A stretch of DNA of 64,000 nucleotides from Shouchella lonarensis (GCF_900096965.1 NZ_FMYM01000010.1:60324-124323), one strand, 5' to 3'; positions 10,796-19,976 are shown, counted from the first letter of the stretch. Made by a program: numbers and translations. Notes: generated by a model not told the origin, from the letters alone.

Positions 10796-10806
10796 TGATC
10801 CTCAAA

Positions 10807-10834
10807 AAAACCGCGGTCCTCACTCCGCGGTTTT
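10807..10834. terminator. Bidirectional terminator, collagen-like gene / opuAC
   Basis: AAAACCGCGG (10807-10816) pairs perfectly with CCGCGGTTTT (10825-10834) between two converging genes. Confidence 0.88.
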
Positions 10835-10840
10835 CCTGTC

Positions 10841-11779
10841 TTATTCTTTTTCTGCCTTCAAATCTTCAATAGAGTCAATATCCATGTATTTTGGTACAAC
10901 GAGACCTGTCTTCGGTTCACCATCTAAATTTTTTCCGAGATCCTCTATATCATCTTTATAATCTGCATAATAACTTGCATGTGTATCCGGAAGCCATGCC
11001 GCGACACTTGCATCGGCTTCTCCATTTGCAAGTGCTTGCCACATAAATGCACTCTCAACTTCGCTTAACTGTACATTATAACCAATCTCTTCTAATACAA
11101 GCTTGATGACATTCGTTGACGCCACTTCTGAATCCCAATTGACATATACAAGCATTAATTCCTCGCTGTCTACTTTTTCAATGCCATTTGTCCACTCAGA
11201 TACTTTTTCTTCGTTTTTCTCAACCCAATCTTTTGCTGCATCAACATCAGCTGTGCCTTCTTCAATTGCCACCATCACTTCACCCATGTCTTCTTCCGAC
11301 CATAAGAAATTGTCAAGCACCTCGTAAGCTTCTGGCTTATCATCTTTTAGTCCTGATCGGGCAATTGTATGAATGCCTTCCGCTTCACCAAAAACCCCTT
11401 TAGGATCTTCTAAATACTTTAGTTCATAGCGCGTAAATTTCCAGTGCGGGTTCCATCCCGTTACTACAATCGGTTCATTTTTACTAATCGCATCTTCAAG
11501 CGCTTGTGTCATTGCCGCACTTTGTGATGCTTGAACGGTTAAATCTAAACCATACTCGTCTACTGCCTTTTCAGCATTTGTCACAACACCAGAACCAGGG
11601 TCTATTCCAGTAATCACAGTTAAATCTTTTGCAATCTCTTCCTTTGAAAGGGTTTTAAGTTCTTCTGTGCTCCCTTTCTTATTCCCTTCCTCATTAGACG
11701 CTTTCTCACTGCCGCATGCTGCTAATGTGCTAGCCAGTGCCATACTTGCTACGACGCCTACAACTGCTTTCCATTTCAT
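10841..11779 (-). CDS. opuAC: Glycine betaine-binding lipoprotein OpuAC
   Basis: Extracellular substrate-binding subunit of the osmoprotectant ABC importer OpuA. It has a lipoprotein signal with LASTLAAC, a betaine-binding fold with GWNPHWKFTRYELKYLEDPK near residue 110, and SAFMWQALANGEADASVAAWLPD near 240; the tryptophans form the aromatic cage in this family. About 312 residues, near the B. subtilis length of 293. AGGAGG lies only two bases before the first ATG (11785) but eight before the second (11779), so I chose the second. It is third in opuAA-opuAB-opuAC. Confidence 0.92.
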   Translation of the reverse strand: MKWKAVVGVVASMALASTLAACGSEKASNEEGNKKGSTEELKTLSKEEIAKDLTVITGIDPGSGVVTNAEKAVDEYGLDLTVQASQSAAMTQALEDAISKNEPIVVTGWNPHWKFTRYELKYLEDPKGVFGEAEGIHTIARSGLKDDKPEAYEVLDNFLWSEEDMGEVMVAIEEGTADVDAAKDWVEKNEEKVSEWTNGIEKVDSEELMLVYVNWDSEVASTNVIKLVLEEIGYNVQLSEVESAFMWQALANGEADASVAAWLPDTHASYYADYKDDIEDLGKNLDGEPKTGLVVPKYMDIDSIEDLKAEKE

Positions 11780-11820
11780 GTTCATTTCCTCCTCTTTTTT
11801 ACACTTCTCTGTAATCTTTC

Positions 11821-12672
11821 TCAGTCGTGTGTTTGATGTGTTCTTTTTGCATTCAAGCTTTGTGTTAAACGATCCAAAATGATCGCCAAAATCACAATTG
11901 CGAGCCCAGCTTCAAACCCGCCACCAATGTCATTTCTACCAACGGCGCGGTACACACTTTGTCCGATCCCCTCTGCCCCAATCATCGCCGCAATGACGAC
12001 CATTGATAATGCGAGCATAATACTTTGATTAATACCTGCCATAATCGTTCCTCGCGCCATGGGTAATTGCACTTTAAATAACTTTTGCGTACTTGTAGAA
12101 CCAAATGCGTCTGCTGCTTCAATTAATTCCGTTGAAACTTGGCGAATCCCTAAGTTTGTCATCCGTACAGTGGGTGGCATCGCAAAAATCACTGAAGCGA
12201 CTACACCAGGTACCATGCCTATCCCAAAAAACGCAACGGCTGGAATTAAATAAACAAATGCGGGCATCGTCTGCATGAGATCAAGAAGCGGTTTAACAAC
12301 AGCCTCTACTCGATCGCTTTTCGCCATCCAAATACCTAGTGGTACACCGAACACGACGGATATGAGTCCAGCAGATAAAACAACCGACAGTGTGTTCAGC
12401 ATACCTTCCCACAGACCAAGATTTTCAATGAGCATCAACCCTAATACGACAAATACAACCAATCCCCATTTTCTTCTACTGATGATAAATGTGAGTACAG
12501 CCAACAACAAAATCATCAACCAGCTTGGGGGTAAGCTAATTACGGTGTGAATGGACGTAATAAGCAATCCAATTGCTTCATCTACGCCATCAAACAACCA
12601 ATCTGCATGACGTAACCAATCAATAAAGGACTCCATCCATTTCCCTAGCTCCAGACGGGGTAGAGAATCCAT
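11821..12672 (-). CDS. opuAB: Glycine betaine ABC permease OpuAB
   Basis: Membrane subunit of OpuA. The 283-residue protein starts MDSLPRLELG like B. subtilis OpuAB (MDRLPRI), with GAGGTGG six bases upstream. It has a long N-terminal region, about seven membrane segments, and the ABC-permease coupling loop EAADAFGSTSTQKLFKVQLPMARGT (EAA motif). The gene begins inside opuAA: the coding regions overlap by 53 bases, so the two are translationally coupled. The longer frame to 12723 has no RBS. Confidence 0.92.
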   Translation of the reverse strand: MDSLPRLELGKWMESFIDWLRHADWLFDGVDEAIGLLITSIHTVISLPPSWLMILLLAVLTFIISRRKWGLVVFVVLGLMLIENLGLWEGMLNTLSVVLSAGLISVVFGVPLGIWMAKSDRVEAVVKPLLDLMQTMPAFVYLIPAVAFFGIGMVPGVVASVIFAMPPTVRMTNLGIRQVSTELIEAADAFGSTSTQKLFKVQLPMARGTIMAGINQSIMLALSMVVIAAMIGAEGIGQSVYRAVGRNDIGGGFEAGLAIVILAIILDRLTQSLNAKRTHQTHD

Positions 12673-13858
12673 TAAAATCCACCTCGCTTCCAGATAGCGC
12701 ACCAAGTACAGCGCTGCGCACAATAATACCTTGCAATTTGTTATCTTTCACTACCACAAGCGGAACAGCGCTTACGGATAATTGGTCCATTAATTCATTA
12801 ATTGGTGTATCTTCACTCACATGAGGTACATCGGTGTGAATGACTTCGTCCAGACGATTATTCCCGAGTCTAATTAATTCGGACACTTCATTCGCATGAA
12901 CAAAACCAACAATTTCTTTGTTTCGCTTCGTGACATAAATACTTGAAATCCCAGCGTCACGCATTCGCTGCAGAGCGACGCGTGGTCCATCTTTTTCCAT
13001 ACGTACTGTCTCGGGACGAATCATGACACTCCCAGCTGTAAATACTTTTGAACGGTCAACGTCTTCAACAAAACGCGCCACGTAGTCATTTTTCGGATGG
13101 GTTAAAATATCTTCCGGGGTACCAATTTGCATGATCGCCCCATCTTTCATGATCATAATTCGATCACCAATTCTAAGTGCCTCATCTAAATCATGTGTGA
13201 TGAAAATGATCGTTTTTTGCATTTTCTCTTGTAAATCAAGTAACTCATCTTGCATATCTTTACGAATAAGCGGGTCCAACGCTGAGAATGCCTCATCCAT
13301 TAATAGTACATCTGGATCATTTGCAAGCGCACGTGCCAAACCGACTCGCTGTTGCATTCCTCCTGATAATTGATCAGGATAACGGTGTTCATAACCTTTT
13401 AAGCCGACAAGTTCAAGCGATATCTGAGCTTTTTCACACCGTGTTTTTTTATCCATTCCTTGCACTTCAAGACCATATTCAACATTTGAAATGACTGTTC
13501 TCGTTGGAAATAAGCCAAACTTTTGAAAGACCATGCTCATCTTCTCTCGCCGTACCTTTCGTAACCGGGCTGCGTCCATCTCAGCCAAATCTTCACCATC
13601 AAGCCAAACGCTTCCTTTTGTCGGCTCAATTAACCTGTTTAATAAACGGACGAGCGTGGACTTCCCACTACCAGATAAGCCCATAATGACAAAAATCTCA
13701 CCATTCTCAACTTCAAAATTGGCCCGATCAACACCGATGGTCAAACCTGTTTGCAATAAGATCTCTTGTTTCGTCTTTCCTTTAGACAACATCTCCATCG
13801 CACGACGTGGTTTTTTCCCAAACACCTTTGTTAAAGATTCTACTTTTATTTTCGACAA
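12620..13858 (-). CDS. opuAA: Glycine betaine ABC ATPase OpuAA
   Basis: ATPase of the OpuA importer. The 412-residue protein has Walker A GLSGSGKST near residue 60, signature LSGGMQQR near 160, Walker B DVLLMDEAFSALDP, and two C-terminal CBS domains (about 275-400) that in OpuA sense ionic strength. A TTG start at 13858 is preceded by AAAGAGGTGGATGG and gives LSKIKVESLTKVFGKK, matching the family start; the GTG ten codons earlier has its purine-rich stretch too close. Expected to be osmotically induced. Confidence 0.92.
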   Translation of the reverse strand: MSKIKVESLTKVFGKKPRRAMEMLSKGKTKQEILLQTGLTIGVDRANFEVENGEIFVIMGLSGSGKSTLVRLLNRLIEPTKGSVWLDGEDLAEMDAARLRKVRREKMSMVFQKFGLFPTRTVISNVEYGLEVQGMDKKTRCEKAQISLELVGLKGYEHRYPDQLSGGMQQRVGLARALANDPDVLLMDEAFSALDPLIRKDMQDELLDLQEKMQKTIIFITHDLDEALRIGDRIMIMKDGAIMQIGTPEDILTHPKNDYVARFVEDVDRSKVFTAGSVMIRPETVRMEKDGPRVALQRMRDAGISSIYVTKRNKEIVGFVHANEVSELIRLGNNRLDEVIHTDVPHVSEDTPINELMDQLSVSAVPLVVVKDNKLQGIIVRSAVLGALSGSEVDFNGFSTPSGAREMDGVLY

Positions 13859-13902
13859 ACCATCCACCTCTTTGCTAAAATCACACACCCTTCGACCTTG
13901 CT

Positions 13903-13932
13903 AATATACCGCTTTTCCCCTAGAAAGAGCAA
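13903..13932 (-). promoter_or_regulatory. Candidate opuA promoter
   Basis: Minus strand TTGCTC (complement at 13927-13932), 18 bases, TATATT (13903-13908). The -35 is imperfect, as expected for a promoter that needs osmotic induction. Confidence 0.45.
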
Positions 13933-13935
13933 TGT

Positions 13936-13949
13936 TGATATCGCTTTCT
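13936..13949. promoter_or_regulatory. Candidate cre-like site between opuA and ptsG
   Basis: Read on the minus strand, AGAAAGCGATATCA differs from TGWAANCGNTNWCA only at the first base. It sits just upstream of the opuA -35. Could be chance; rated low. Confidence 0.35.
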
Positions 13950-14071
13950 TTCAGTCCATATGATACGTACAGTTCTTATTGTACAGAAGAAATGACTACT
14001 TTCCTTTTTATTGCTCGCAAATGCGCCATGATGGTACCTTTATTGATAACACCCGATAAAAAGCCTTGATA

Positions 14072-14100
14072 TTGACAATTAAATACGGCAACAATATATG
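14072..14100 (+). promoter_or_regulatory. ptsG promoter
   Basis: A perfect TTGACA (14072-14077), 17 bases, TATATG (14095-14100). The leader is about 130 nt. I could not find a convincing RAT/terminator pair of the kind that GlcT controls in B. subtilis. Confidence 0.65.
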
Positions 14101-14236
14101 GTATTATTATCAAGAAAATATATTTTTTCTTCATATATACCCTGTTTTACCTATTTAAACAGAATGAACGAGAAGAAAAAGCATACACTAACCCAAATCT
14201 TTTCTTTCTGACATTCACAAATTAGGAGGACTTTTC

Positions 14237-16255
14237 ATGTTTCAACAATCTTTTGGCACACTCCAACGCGTCGGAAAAGCATTAATGCTACCTGTTGCCT
14301 TATTACCTGCAGCAGGGATTCTACTCGCGCTTGGTGATGCGATGCAAAACAATGATTTAACGTCAAAATTTTCGTTTCTAACTACCGACTGGGTCGTAAT
14401 GATTGCCGAGCTCATGCAAAATGCGGGCTCGATTGTCTTTACCAACTTGCCCGTCTTATTCGCGCTCGGTGTAGCAATTGGCTTATCAAACGGGGATGGC
14501 GTTGCTGGTCTTGCTGCTTTAATCGGGTATTTTATCATTAATGTTACGTTAGGGGTCATAGGCGGTATCAATGCCGAAACCGTTGGAGCCGAACCTGCCC
14601 ATGCGATGATACTCGGCATCCCAACGTTGGAAACTGGCGTATTCGGTGGGATTATCGCTGGGTTACTCGGGGCATTTATGTATAAAAAATTCTTTAATAT
14701 TGAGTTGCCACCGTATTTAGGATTCTTTGCCGGGAAACGTTTCGTCCCCATTGCGACTGCTTTTTTCGCGCTGTTTCTCGGGATTGTGCTTCACTTTGTG
14801 TGGCCGCCAATACAAGAGATGTTAAATACTTTTTCTCACTCTGTCATTGATGCAAACCGGACACTCGCGGCATTTATTTTTGGTGTAATTGAGCGGGCAC
14901 TGATCCCATTTGGGCTGCACCACATTTTCTACTCGCCTTTTTGGTTTGAATTTGGCTCCTATACAAATGCAGCGGGTGACATTGTCCGTGGTGACCAAAC
15001 GATTTTCTTTGCGCAAATTCGCGATGGAGCAGAACTGACTGCCGGAACATTTATGGCGGGGAAATTTCCTTTTATGATGTTTGGACTTCCTGCTGCGGCA
15101 CTAGCCATTTATCACTGTGCCCGTCCCGAAAATAAGAAGGTTGTCGCAGGTATCATGGCCTCTGCTGCCTTAACTTCTTTTTTAACCGGAATTACAGAAC
15201 CGCTTGAGTTTAGCTTTTTATTCGTCGCGCCGTTATTGTTTGCGGTACATACGATTTTTGCAGGGTTATCTTTTATGCTCATGCAGATTTTGGACATCAA
15301 AATTGGGATGACATTCTCTGGTGGTGTCATTGATTTCCTATTGTATGGTGTGCTCCCAGGCCGAACTGACTGGTGGCTTGTCATTCCAATCGGTCTCGTG
15401 TTCTCAGTCATTTATTACTTTGGTTTCCGTTTCGCCATTAAGAAATTCAACTTAATGACACCTGGTCGTGAGAAAAAAGATGCCACAGCTACAATCGGAA
15501 GTGTTGATAAAAATAGCTTGCCATATAACGTACTCCAAGCACTTGGCGGAAAAGAAAACTTGACGAGTCTGGATGCGTGTATCACCCGTCTGCGCGTCAG
15601 TGTCAAAGATAAACAACATGTTGACAAAGAAAAACTCAAAGCTTTAGGCGCATCGGGCGTAATGGAAGTGGGGCCGAATATTCAAGCCATCTTTGGTCCA
15701 CGATCAGACCAAATTAAAACGCAAATTCAGGACATTCTCGATGGGAAAACACCGATTGACTTTGCTCCAGTAGAGACAACAAACACGCATGTACATGGTA
15801 AGATGTCATTCATCCTTCCTATCGCTGGGGAAGTCCTCCCGCTCTCAGAAGTACCTGATGATGTATTTGCGAAAAAGATGATGGGCGATGGTTTTGCCAT
15901 TAAACCGATCGACAACACGGTTTACGCGCCGTTCAATGGGAAAGTCACGACCCTTTTCCCAACAAAACATGCAATTGGTCTAACGGATGAAAATGGACGA
16001 GAAGTATTGATTCATGTTGGGATTGACACGGTTAATATGAAAGGAGAAGGGTTCACTGCTTACGTAGCTGCTGAAGATCATATTTCCGCAGGGCAACGCC
16101 TGCTTAGCTTCGACCTTCAAATGATTGAAGAAAAAGCTGTTTCCACGATTACACCAGTAATTTTTACGAATCTCGATGAAAGTGAGTTACTCACCGTGCA
16201 CAAAAATGGTACACAAGCAGCAAAAACAGCCGGTGTTATTTCTCTCTCCACGTGA
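14237..16255 (+). CDS. ptsG: Glucose PTS permease EIICBA (PtsG)
   Basis: Imports and phosphorylates glucose using phospho-HPr. Domains run C-B-A: IIC membrane domain about 1-405 ([34 protein letters not shown]), IIB about 425-505 with phosphocysteine Cys448 in [13 protein letters not shown] about 530-670 with His593 in [10 protein letters not shown] and His578 in TKHAIGL. Sequence and order closely match B. subtilis PtsG (699 aa; this one 672, mainly because of a shorter linker before IIA). RBS TTAGGAGGA. Single-gene unit with a terminator behind it; no glcT in the window. Confidence 0.94.
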   Translation: MFQQSFGTLQRVGKALMLPVALLPAAGILLALGDAMQNNDLTSKFSFLTTDWVVMIAELMQNAGSIVFTNLPVLFALGVAIGLSNGDGVAGLAALIGYFIINVTLGVIGGINAETVGAEPAHAMILGIPTLETGVFGGIIAGLLGAFMYKKFFNIELPPYLGFFAGKRFVPIATAFFALFLGIVLHFVWPPIQEMLNTFSHSVIDANRTLAAFIFGVIERALIPFGLHHIFYSPFWFEFGSYTNAAGDIVRGDQTIFFAQIRDGAELTAGTFMAGKFPFMMFGLPAAALAIYHCARPENKKVVAGIMASAALTSFLTGITEPLEFSFLFVAPLLFAVHTIFAGLSFMLMQILDIKIGMTFSGGVIDFLLYGVLPGRTDWWLVIPIGLVFSVIYYFGFRFAIKKFNLMTPGREKKDATATIGSVDKNSLPYNVLQALGGKENLTSLDACITRLRVSVKDKQHVDKEKLKALGASGVMEVGPNIQAIFGPRSDQIKTQIQDILDGKTPIDFAPVETTNTHVHGKMSFILPIAGEVLPLSEVPDDVFAKKMMGDGFAIKPIDNTVYAPFNGKVTTLFPTKHAIGLTDENGREVLIHVGIDTVNMKGEGFTAYVAAEDHISAGQRLLSFDLQMIEEKAVSTITPVIFTNLDESELLTVHKNGTQAAKTAGVISLST

Positions 16256-16265
16256 TAACACAAAA

Positions 16266-16308
16266 AGACCTACCTAATGCATAAGCATGCTACGGTAGGT
16301 CTCTTTTT
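16266..16308 (+). terminator. ptsG terminator
   Basis: AGACCTACC (16266-16274) pairs with GGTAGGTCT (16294-16302), followed by CTTTTT. Confidence 0.85.
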
Positions 16309-16309
16309 G

Positions 16310-16501
16310 CTACTTTAAGGTGCCATCTCTTTTCAAGAAAACCCCTATTTGCTTGAGCTGGCAAAGCAGCACCCCTCGCTTTACATCTTCCGGGTCTTCC
16401 TCCATCGACACATAATAGGAAAGTGGGTCTCGTTCCAAATCATCTTCATCATCGACAACCTTTTTTAAGAAATACGTTTCGATATGTAAATCTTTAAGCA
16501 T
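16310..16501 (-). CDS. Small hypothetical acidic protein (63 aa)
   Basis: I do not recognise this protein. It is 63 residues with an acidic centre (VVDDEDDLERDP, MEEDPEDVKRG) and a more hydrophobic end (LLCQLKQIGVFLKRDG); no membrane segment. CAGGAG lies nine bases before the ATG at 16501. It is last in the minus-strand cluster, but a hairpin with a T-run stands just upstream of its RBS, so its expression would depend on readthrough of that hairpin or its own promoter. Confidence 0.55.
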   Translation of the reverse strand: MLKDLHIETYFLKKVVDDEDDLERDPLSYYVSMEEDPEDVKRGVLLCQLKQIGVFLKRDGTLK

Positions 16502-16516
16502 CAACGTTCACTCCTG

Positions 16517-16550
16517 GGAAAAAGGAATCTCCACTACAGCGCGAGATTCC
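16517..16550 (-). terminator. Terminator/attenuator behind the IMPase-family gene
   Basis: GGAATCTC and GAGATTCC (16524-16531 with 16543-16550) form a perfect 8-bp stem followed on the minus strand by TTTTTCCC. It lies immediately upstream of the RBS of the 63-residue protein. Confidence 0.75.
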
Positions 16551-16562
16551 ATCAATATATTC

Positions 16563-17381
16563 TTATCTCATATGAGAAACACCACTGCCCATTCCTGTAC
16601 GAACCATGTCCAAAAAATAATCCTTATGATCAGGATGGCAGGCAATGAAATACGGCTCGTCACTCATACCTGTAAAATCATTCCCTTGAAAATCAACAAC
16701 GACGCCCCCAGCTTCTTTCACCATTAAAATGCCAGAGTACAAGTCGTCGCCTTCCGAGTTATAAAGGATAATACCGTCAATATCCCCTTTAGCGAGCATA
16801 CACCATTGCAACGTCGGTGCCCACGTTCTCATCATCCGTTTACAATTTAAATCAATGTATTGTCTTAAGTTTACCGCTGTCTCTTCATGTTGGACACGAT
16901 GACCTTGGATCCAAGCGACATTAAATTTTTTCGGGTTGTCCCTCTTTTTCACGTTTAATACTTGGTCATTACAATAAGTACCTCCATGCAAGCTTGACAC
17001 AAACAACCGATTGACAATCGGCTCATGGATGACACCTAAAACGGGCTCATGCTTATACATAAGGGTAATTGAAGAAGAGAATACCGGAAAACCAATCGCA
17101 TAATTATTTGTACCGTCTAACGGATCAATTTGCCATAACCAATCACTTTTTTTGCCGTTGTCACCCGCTTCTTCGCTATGCACTTGATGTTCTGGGAAAG
17201 CACGAGTAATTTCTTTTAAAATGATCTCCTCCGCTAAATAGTCTACTTCCGTGATCACGTCACCATGATCGTCTTTTTCTTCTAGGCTTATGAGTTTGTC
17301 AAAACGATCCTTTGCCATGTTCCCTGCTTCTACAATGACTTTGGTTGCTAGGGATTTTGCTGCGGTGAGTGTTTTTTCCAT
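16563..17381 (-). CDS. Inositol monophosphatase-family protein
   Basis: This 272-residue protein belongs to the metal-dependent IMPase/FBPase/CysQ superfamily. Motif 1 is HSEEAGD (about 68-74), motif 2 WQIDPLDGTNNYAIGFP (about 83-99), and the C-terminal metal aspartate lies in EGDDLYSGILMVKEAGG. The substrate cannot be told from sequence: inositol-1-phosphate, a nucleotide such as PAP, or another sugar phosphate. RBS is TGGAGG. It follows the NDK/PHP-like gene by 21 bases, so it is probably made with it. Confidence 0.85.
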   Translation of the reverse strand: MEKTLTAAKSLATKVIVEAGNMAKDRFDKLISLEEKDDHGDVITEVDYLAEEIILKEITRAFPEHQVHSEEAGDNGKKSDWLWQIDPLDGTNNYAIGFPVFSSSITLMYKHEPVLGVIHEPIVNRLFVSSLHGGTYCNDQVLNVKKRDNPKKFNVAWIQGHRVQHEETAVNLRQYIDLNCKRMMRTWAPTLQWCMLAKGDIDGIILYNSEGDDLYSGILMVKEAGGVVVDFQGNDFTGMSDEPYFIACHPDHKDYFLDMVRTGMGSGVSHMR

Positions 17382-17402
17382 TTTGAGCCTCCATTATCAT
17401 AT

Positions 17403-18389
17403 CTATTTCATTAAAGCTTTCGTCAAAACTTCAAACTCCGCTCGGTCCAGTGCAATCTCGCCAGCTCGAACAATACCAGCGCCTCCTCCAGAAAACATCA
17501 TCCGCGCTTCGTCTTCCACCAAATCCTCCAAGTCCTCTACTTGCCTCATATCCCGTCGTGCATCGTAAATGGTTACACCCGCCACTCCGTGTTTCTTTAA
17601 CTCCTTTAATAATGGCAACGTGATCTTGGACGTTGGTGTATATCCTAACACCATGAGCCCTTGTAAACGTTGAATCCAAGCTGAAAAATCCGCAAAAGAT
17701 GACACTTTCTTCAGTGAGAAATATTCATCGTCTGTATGAATCAGATGAGACGGTAAATAGCCAATCATCTCTAATTCCTCACCATTGATAAGATATCTTC
17801 CAGAAACGCCGAGCAAACATTGCAGTGAGGCGTCTTTAAATTGTTTGATTGCATTTTTTGTATGCTGCAATGTATCAAGACTTGTGACAACGCCAATCCA
17901 GGATAAATTGCTCTCATCATTTAATGTGCGCAACGCCTGTATCATCGCTTGTTCATCACCATCGATCCTTACGTTCATATCAGCAAACTTAGCGTATTGA
18001 ACGATATCTCGGTCAGGAAATAATAGTTTGAACTGCAAACAGTATTCGTTCCCGTTATCGGCGGTATGGATTAAGTTTTCCATGTTACAACTTGCATAGC
18101 CGTAACGACTCCTTATCGTCTGCTTAATCTCGCGCAACTTTTGTCCCGCATAATGCCCTTTGACTAAATAACCCATCACTTCACCGCTTGACAGATAATC
18201 CGCATAAATGTCCATGTTAAAGTCAGACGTAAAGCTCTCAAGGACTTGTTGTTTGCTTAAATGTCTTTTCGATACATGAACAATTTTTAGGTCGTGACGG
18301 TCAAGCTCTGTGATAAATTCTTCATCAATGCCCTTTCTCACACCATCTGGTTTTAATATCGCGAGTCCATGTTCTTGTTTCATATTCAT
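17403..18389 (-). CDS. Nucleoside diphosphate kinase-like domain fused to a degenerate PHP-like domain
   Basis: Residues about 7-126 follow the NDK fold: LAILKPDGVRKG, LKIVHVSKRHLS, LSSGEVMGYLVKG, and NLIHTAD, where His108 matches the phosphorylated histidine of NIIHGSD in true NDKs. Residues about 130-290 follow the order of PHP motifs, but metal ligands are lost: DMNVRIDG for DLHVHTxxSDG, GVVTSLDT for AITDHDT, GVSGRYLINGEELEMIGY for GIEI..hilGY, and VLGYTP for AHP. So the second half is best read as a pseudo-PHP domain. I know of no described protein with this layout. It lies between an RraA-like gene and an IMPase-family gene. RBS is AAAGGA. Domain calls are by eye. Confidence 0.6.
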   Translation of the reverse strand: MNMKQEHGLAILKPDGVRKGIDEEFITELDRHDLKIVHVSKRHLSKQQVLESFTSDFNMDIYADYLSSGEVMGYLVKGHYAGQKLREIKQTIRSRYGYASCNMENLIHTADNGNEYCLQFKLLFPDRDIVQYAKFADMNVRIDGDEQAMIQALRTLNDESNLSWIGVVTSLDTLQHTKNAIKQFKDASLQCLLGVSGRYLINGEELEMIGYLPSHLIHTDDEYFSLKKVSSFADFSAWIQRLQGLMVLGYTPTSKITLPLLKELKKHGVAGVTIYDARRDMRQVEDLEDLVEDEARMMFSGGGAGIVRAGEIALDRAEFEVLTKALMK

Positions 18390-18412
18390 TTTATATCCTT
18401 TCTCATACTTAA

Positions 18413-18432
18413 TGAGAGGGGCGCCCCTCTCA
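18413..18432. other. Perfect 20-bp palindrome between rraA-like and NDK/PHP-like genes
   Basis: Ten bases are followed directly by their exact complement (core GGGGCGCCCC). There is no T-run on the minus strand, so it is more likely an RNA stem for processing/stability or a protein site than a terminator. Confidence 0.6.
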
Positions 18433-18441
18433 CTTTATCAA

Positions 18442-18924
18442 TCATAATTCTCTTCCCGCTAACACAATCCCGTCCTCATCCACATACACATAATAGCCGT
18501 CTCTCCAACTTACACCACCAAAGTCAACGCCGGCCCCGACCTGGCCCTTACCTTCCTTCTTACTTTTATTCGGCAGCGGGCCTCGTGCATAGATGCCGAT
18601 ATTCATTGCCGCTAACTCTGCGGTGTCTCTGACGTATCCGTTAATAATGATTCCAACAACACCTGCATCCATCGCAATTTGTGCCACTTTATCACCTAAG
18701 AGCGCACAACGACTTTCTTCGCCCTTACCATCTACGACAATGACATTACCGGGACTTGCTTTCGCCAATGTCTCTTTCACAAGCACATTGTCTTCAAACA
18801 CATCCACTGTTGTAATCGGTCCAGAAAATTTGTGCACGCTTCCAAAAGATTTTACGATTCCTGGCTGTAAAATTTGTAATTCACTTACGTAATCGTCACA
18901 TACGTCTGTTGTTTTAAATGACAT
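18442..18924 (-). CDS. RraA-family protein
   Basis: This 160-residue protein has the RraA fold, shared by the RNase E inhibitor RraA and by class II HMG/oxaloacetate aldolases. The family block LLGDKVAQIAMDAGVVGIII followed by NGYVRDTAEL shows the G-D-x20-R-D pattern that binds metal and pyruvate in the aldolases. Bacillus has no close RNase E, so an aldolase/decarboxylase or other binding role is more likely than RNase control. AGGAGG is seven bases before the second ATG (18924) and too close to the first (18930). First gene of the cluster leading into the NDK/PHP-like gene. Confidence 0.82.
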   Translation of the reverse strand: MSFKTTDVCDDYVSELQILQPGIVKSFGSVHKFSGPITTVDVFEDNVLVKETLAKASPGNVIVVDGKGEESRCALLGDKVAQIAMDAGVVGIIINGYVRDTAELAAMNIGIYARGPLPNKSKKEGKGQVGAGVDFGGVSWRDGYYVYVDEDGIVLAGREL

Positions 18925-18986
18925 GTTCATTCCTCCTAAGCTAGACTTCGTCTCCTACAAATCTTTGCGTATGCTGGCCCACTTGG

Positions 18987-19742
18987 CTATTTCACGCGCG
19001 CCTCAAACGTCATGATTTCACTGCCTTCTGTTGGCGCTTTCTCATGTTGATAATCAGCAGACACTGTAATATCCTTAAAGCCGATTTTTTCTAGCACAAG
19101 TCTAAATTCTTCAATGCCGTACCACCGCAATGGGAATTGCTCCAACTCTGTTTCAATCAACTTTTTATCGCGCCATTTTTCATACTTATGGTGCGTGGTC
19201 GTCGTTTGGTTCATGAAATCAACTTTAACTAGGTTTGATTCTAGTGTAATTAGATCGCCAGCTGTATTTTCCCATGTCCGGACAGAGGTTTTCCCTGTCT
19301 CAAAATCGGTTGGAATAAATACATCAACGATCAATCGCCCACCCGGTTGTAAGTGGTTGTAAAAACATTGTAGCGCCTGTATTGACTTCTCACGGTCAGT
19401 AAGTAATAAAAAAGATCCTGTCGGCACAATAATTGCTTCATATTTATCCGACGAAGTAAAGCAAGACATGTCTCCTTCCGTTAAAGAAGGGGTTAACTCC
19501 CGCTCTGCACAATACTTCCGGCACAATTCTAACATGTCAGGTGAATAGTCAATACCATCTACATCAAAGCCTTCCTCAAGTAGTGGAATTAAAATGCGCC
19601 CTATCCCGACAGCAGGCTCTAATATTTTTCCGCTTACATTTTTTAAGCGTTCTCTATAGTATTCTACATCACCGAAAGAACGACCAATTGGTTTGTCTAA
19701 ATCATATACTTCTGTCGATAGTTTACTATAAAAATTGTACAT
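18987..19742 (-). CDS. Class I SAM-dependent methyltransferase
   Basis: The 251-residue protein has the Rossmann methyltransferase motifs: motif I ILEPAVGIGRILIPLLEEG near residue 40, VDGIDYSPDMLELC, GDMSCF, and post-motif LQPGGRLIVDVF near 135. The acceptor is unknown; small molecules are usual for this YxxY-start type (MYNFYSKLSTEVYDLDKP). The ATG at 19742 has AGAAGTGAG upstream; a GTG four codons earlier is unsupported. About 60 bases separate it from the RraA-like gene, so it may head the same transcript. Confidence 0.85.
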   Translation of the reverse strand: MYNFYSKLSTEVYDLDKPIGRSFGDVEYYRERLKNVSGKILEPAVGIGRILIPLLEEGFDVDGIDYSPDMLELCRKYCAERELTPSLTEGDMSCFTSSDKYEAIIVPTGSFLLLTDREKSIQALQCFYNHLQPGGRLIVDVFIPTDFETGKTSVRTWENTAGDLITLESNLVKVDFMNQTTTTHHKYEKWRDKKLIETELEQFPLRWYGIEEFRLVLEKIGFKDITVSADYQHEKAPTEGSEIMTFEARVK

Positions 19743-19811
19743 AAGATATCTCACTTCTCTCTATATAGTATCCAGAGAAAATCTTTGTCGTCTCCATCAA
19801 GAGTTTAAATA

Positions 19812-19858
19812 AGAGGAAATATTTGACCTATTATCAGGGTCACATCTCCTCGTTATCC
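19812..19858. other. Imperfect hairpin upstream of the methyltransferase gene
   Basis: GAGGA/TCCTC ends and a TGACC/GGGTCA inner stem can fold. No clear function; the rest of 19743-19976 shows no gene. Confidence 0.3.
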
Positions 19859-19976
19859 GCTTTATTAACGCTCTTGACAAGACATGACAAGATTCCTATT
19901 GTTTTTATGCTAAGCTTTTTGTACGAGAAAAGCAATAGCGTCTAGCAAATTTTTTACTCAATATAGCGCCAAATAT

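Noticed and set aside
14101..14236. GlcT-type RNA antiterminator before ptsG
   Set aside because: The leader has only weak A/T-rich pairings and no stem with a T-run, so I could not support it.
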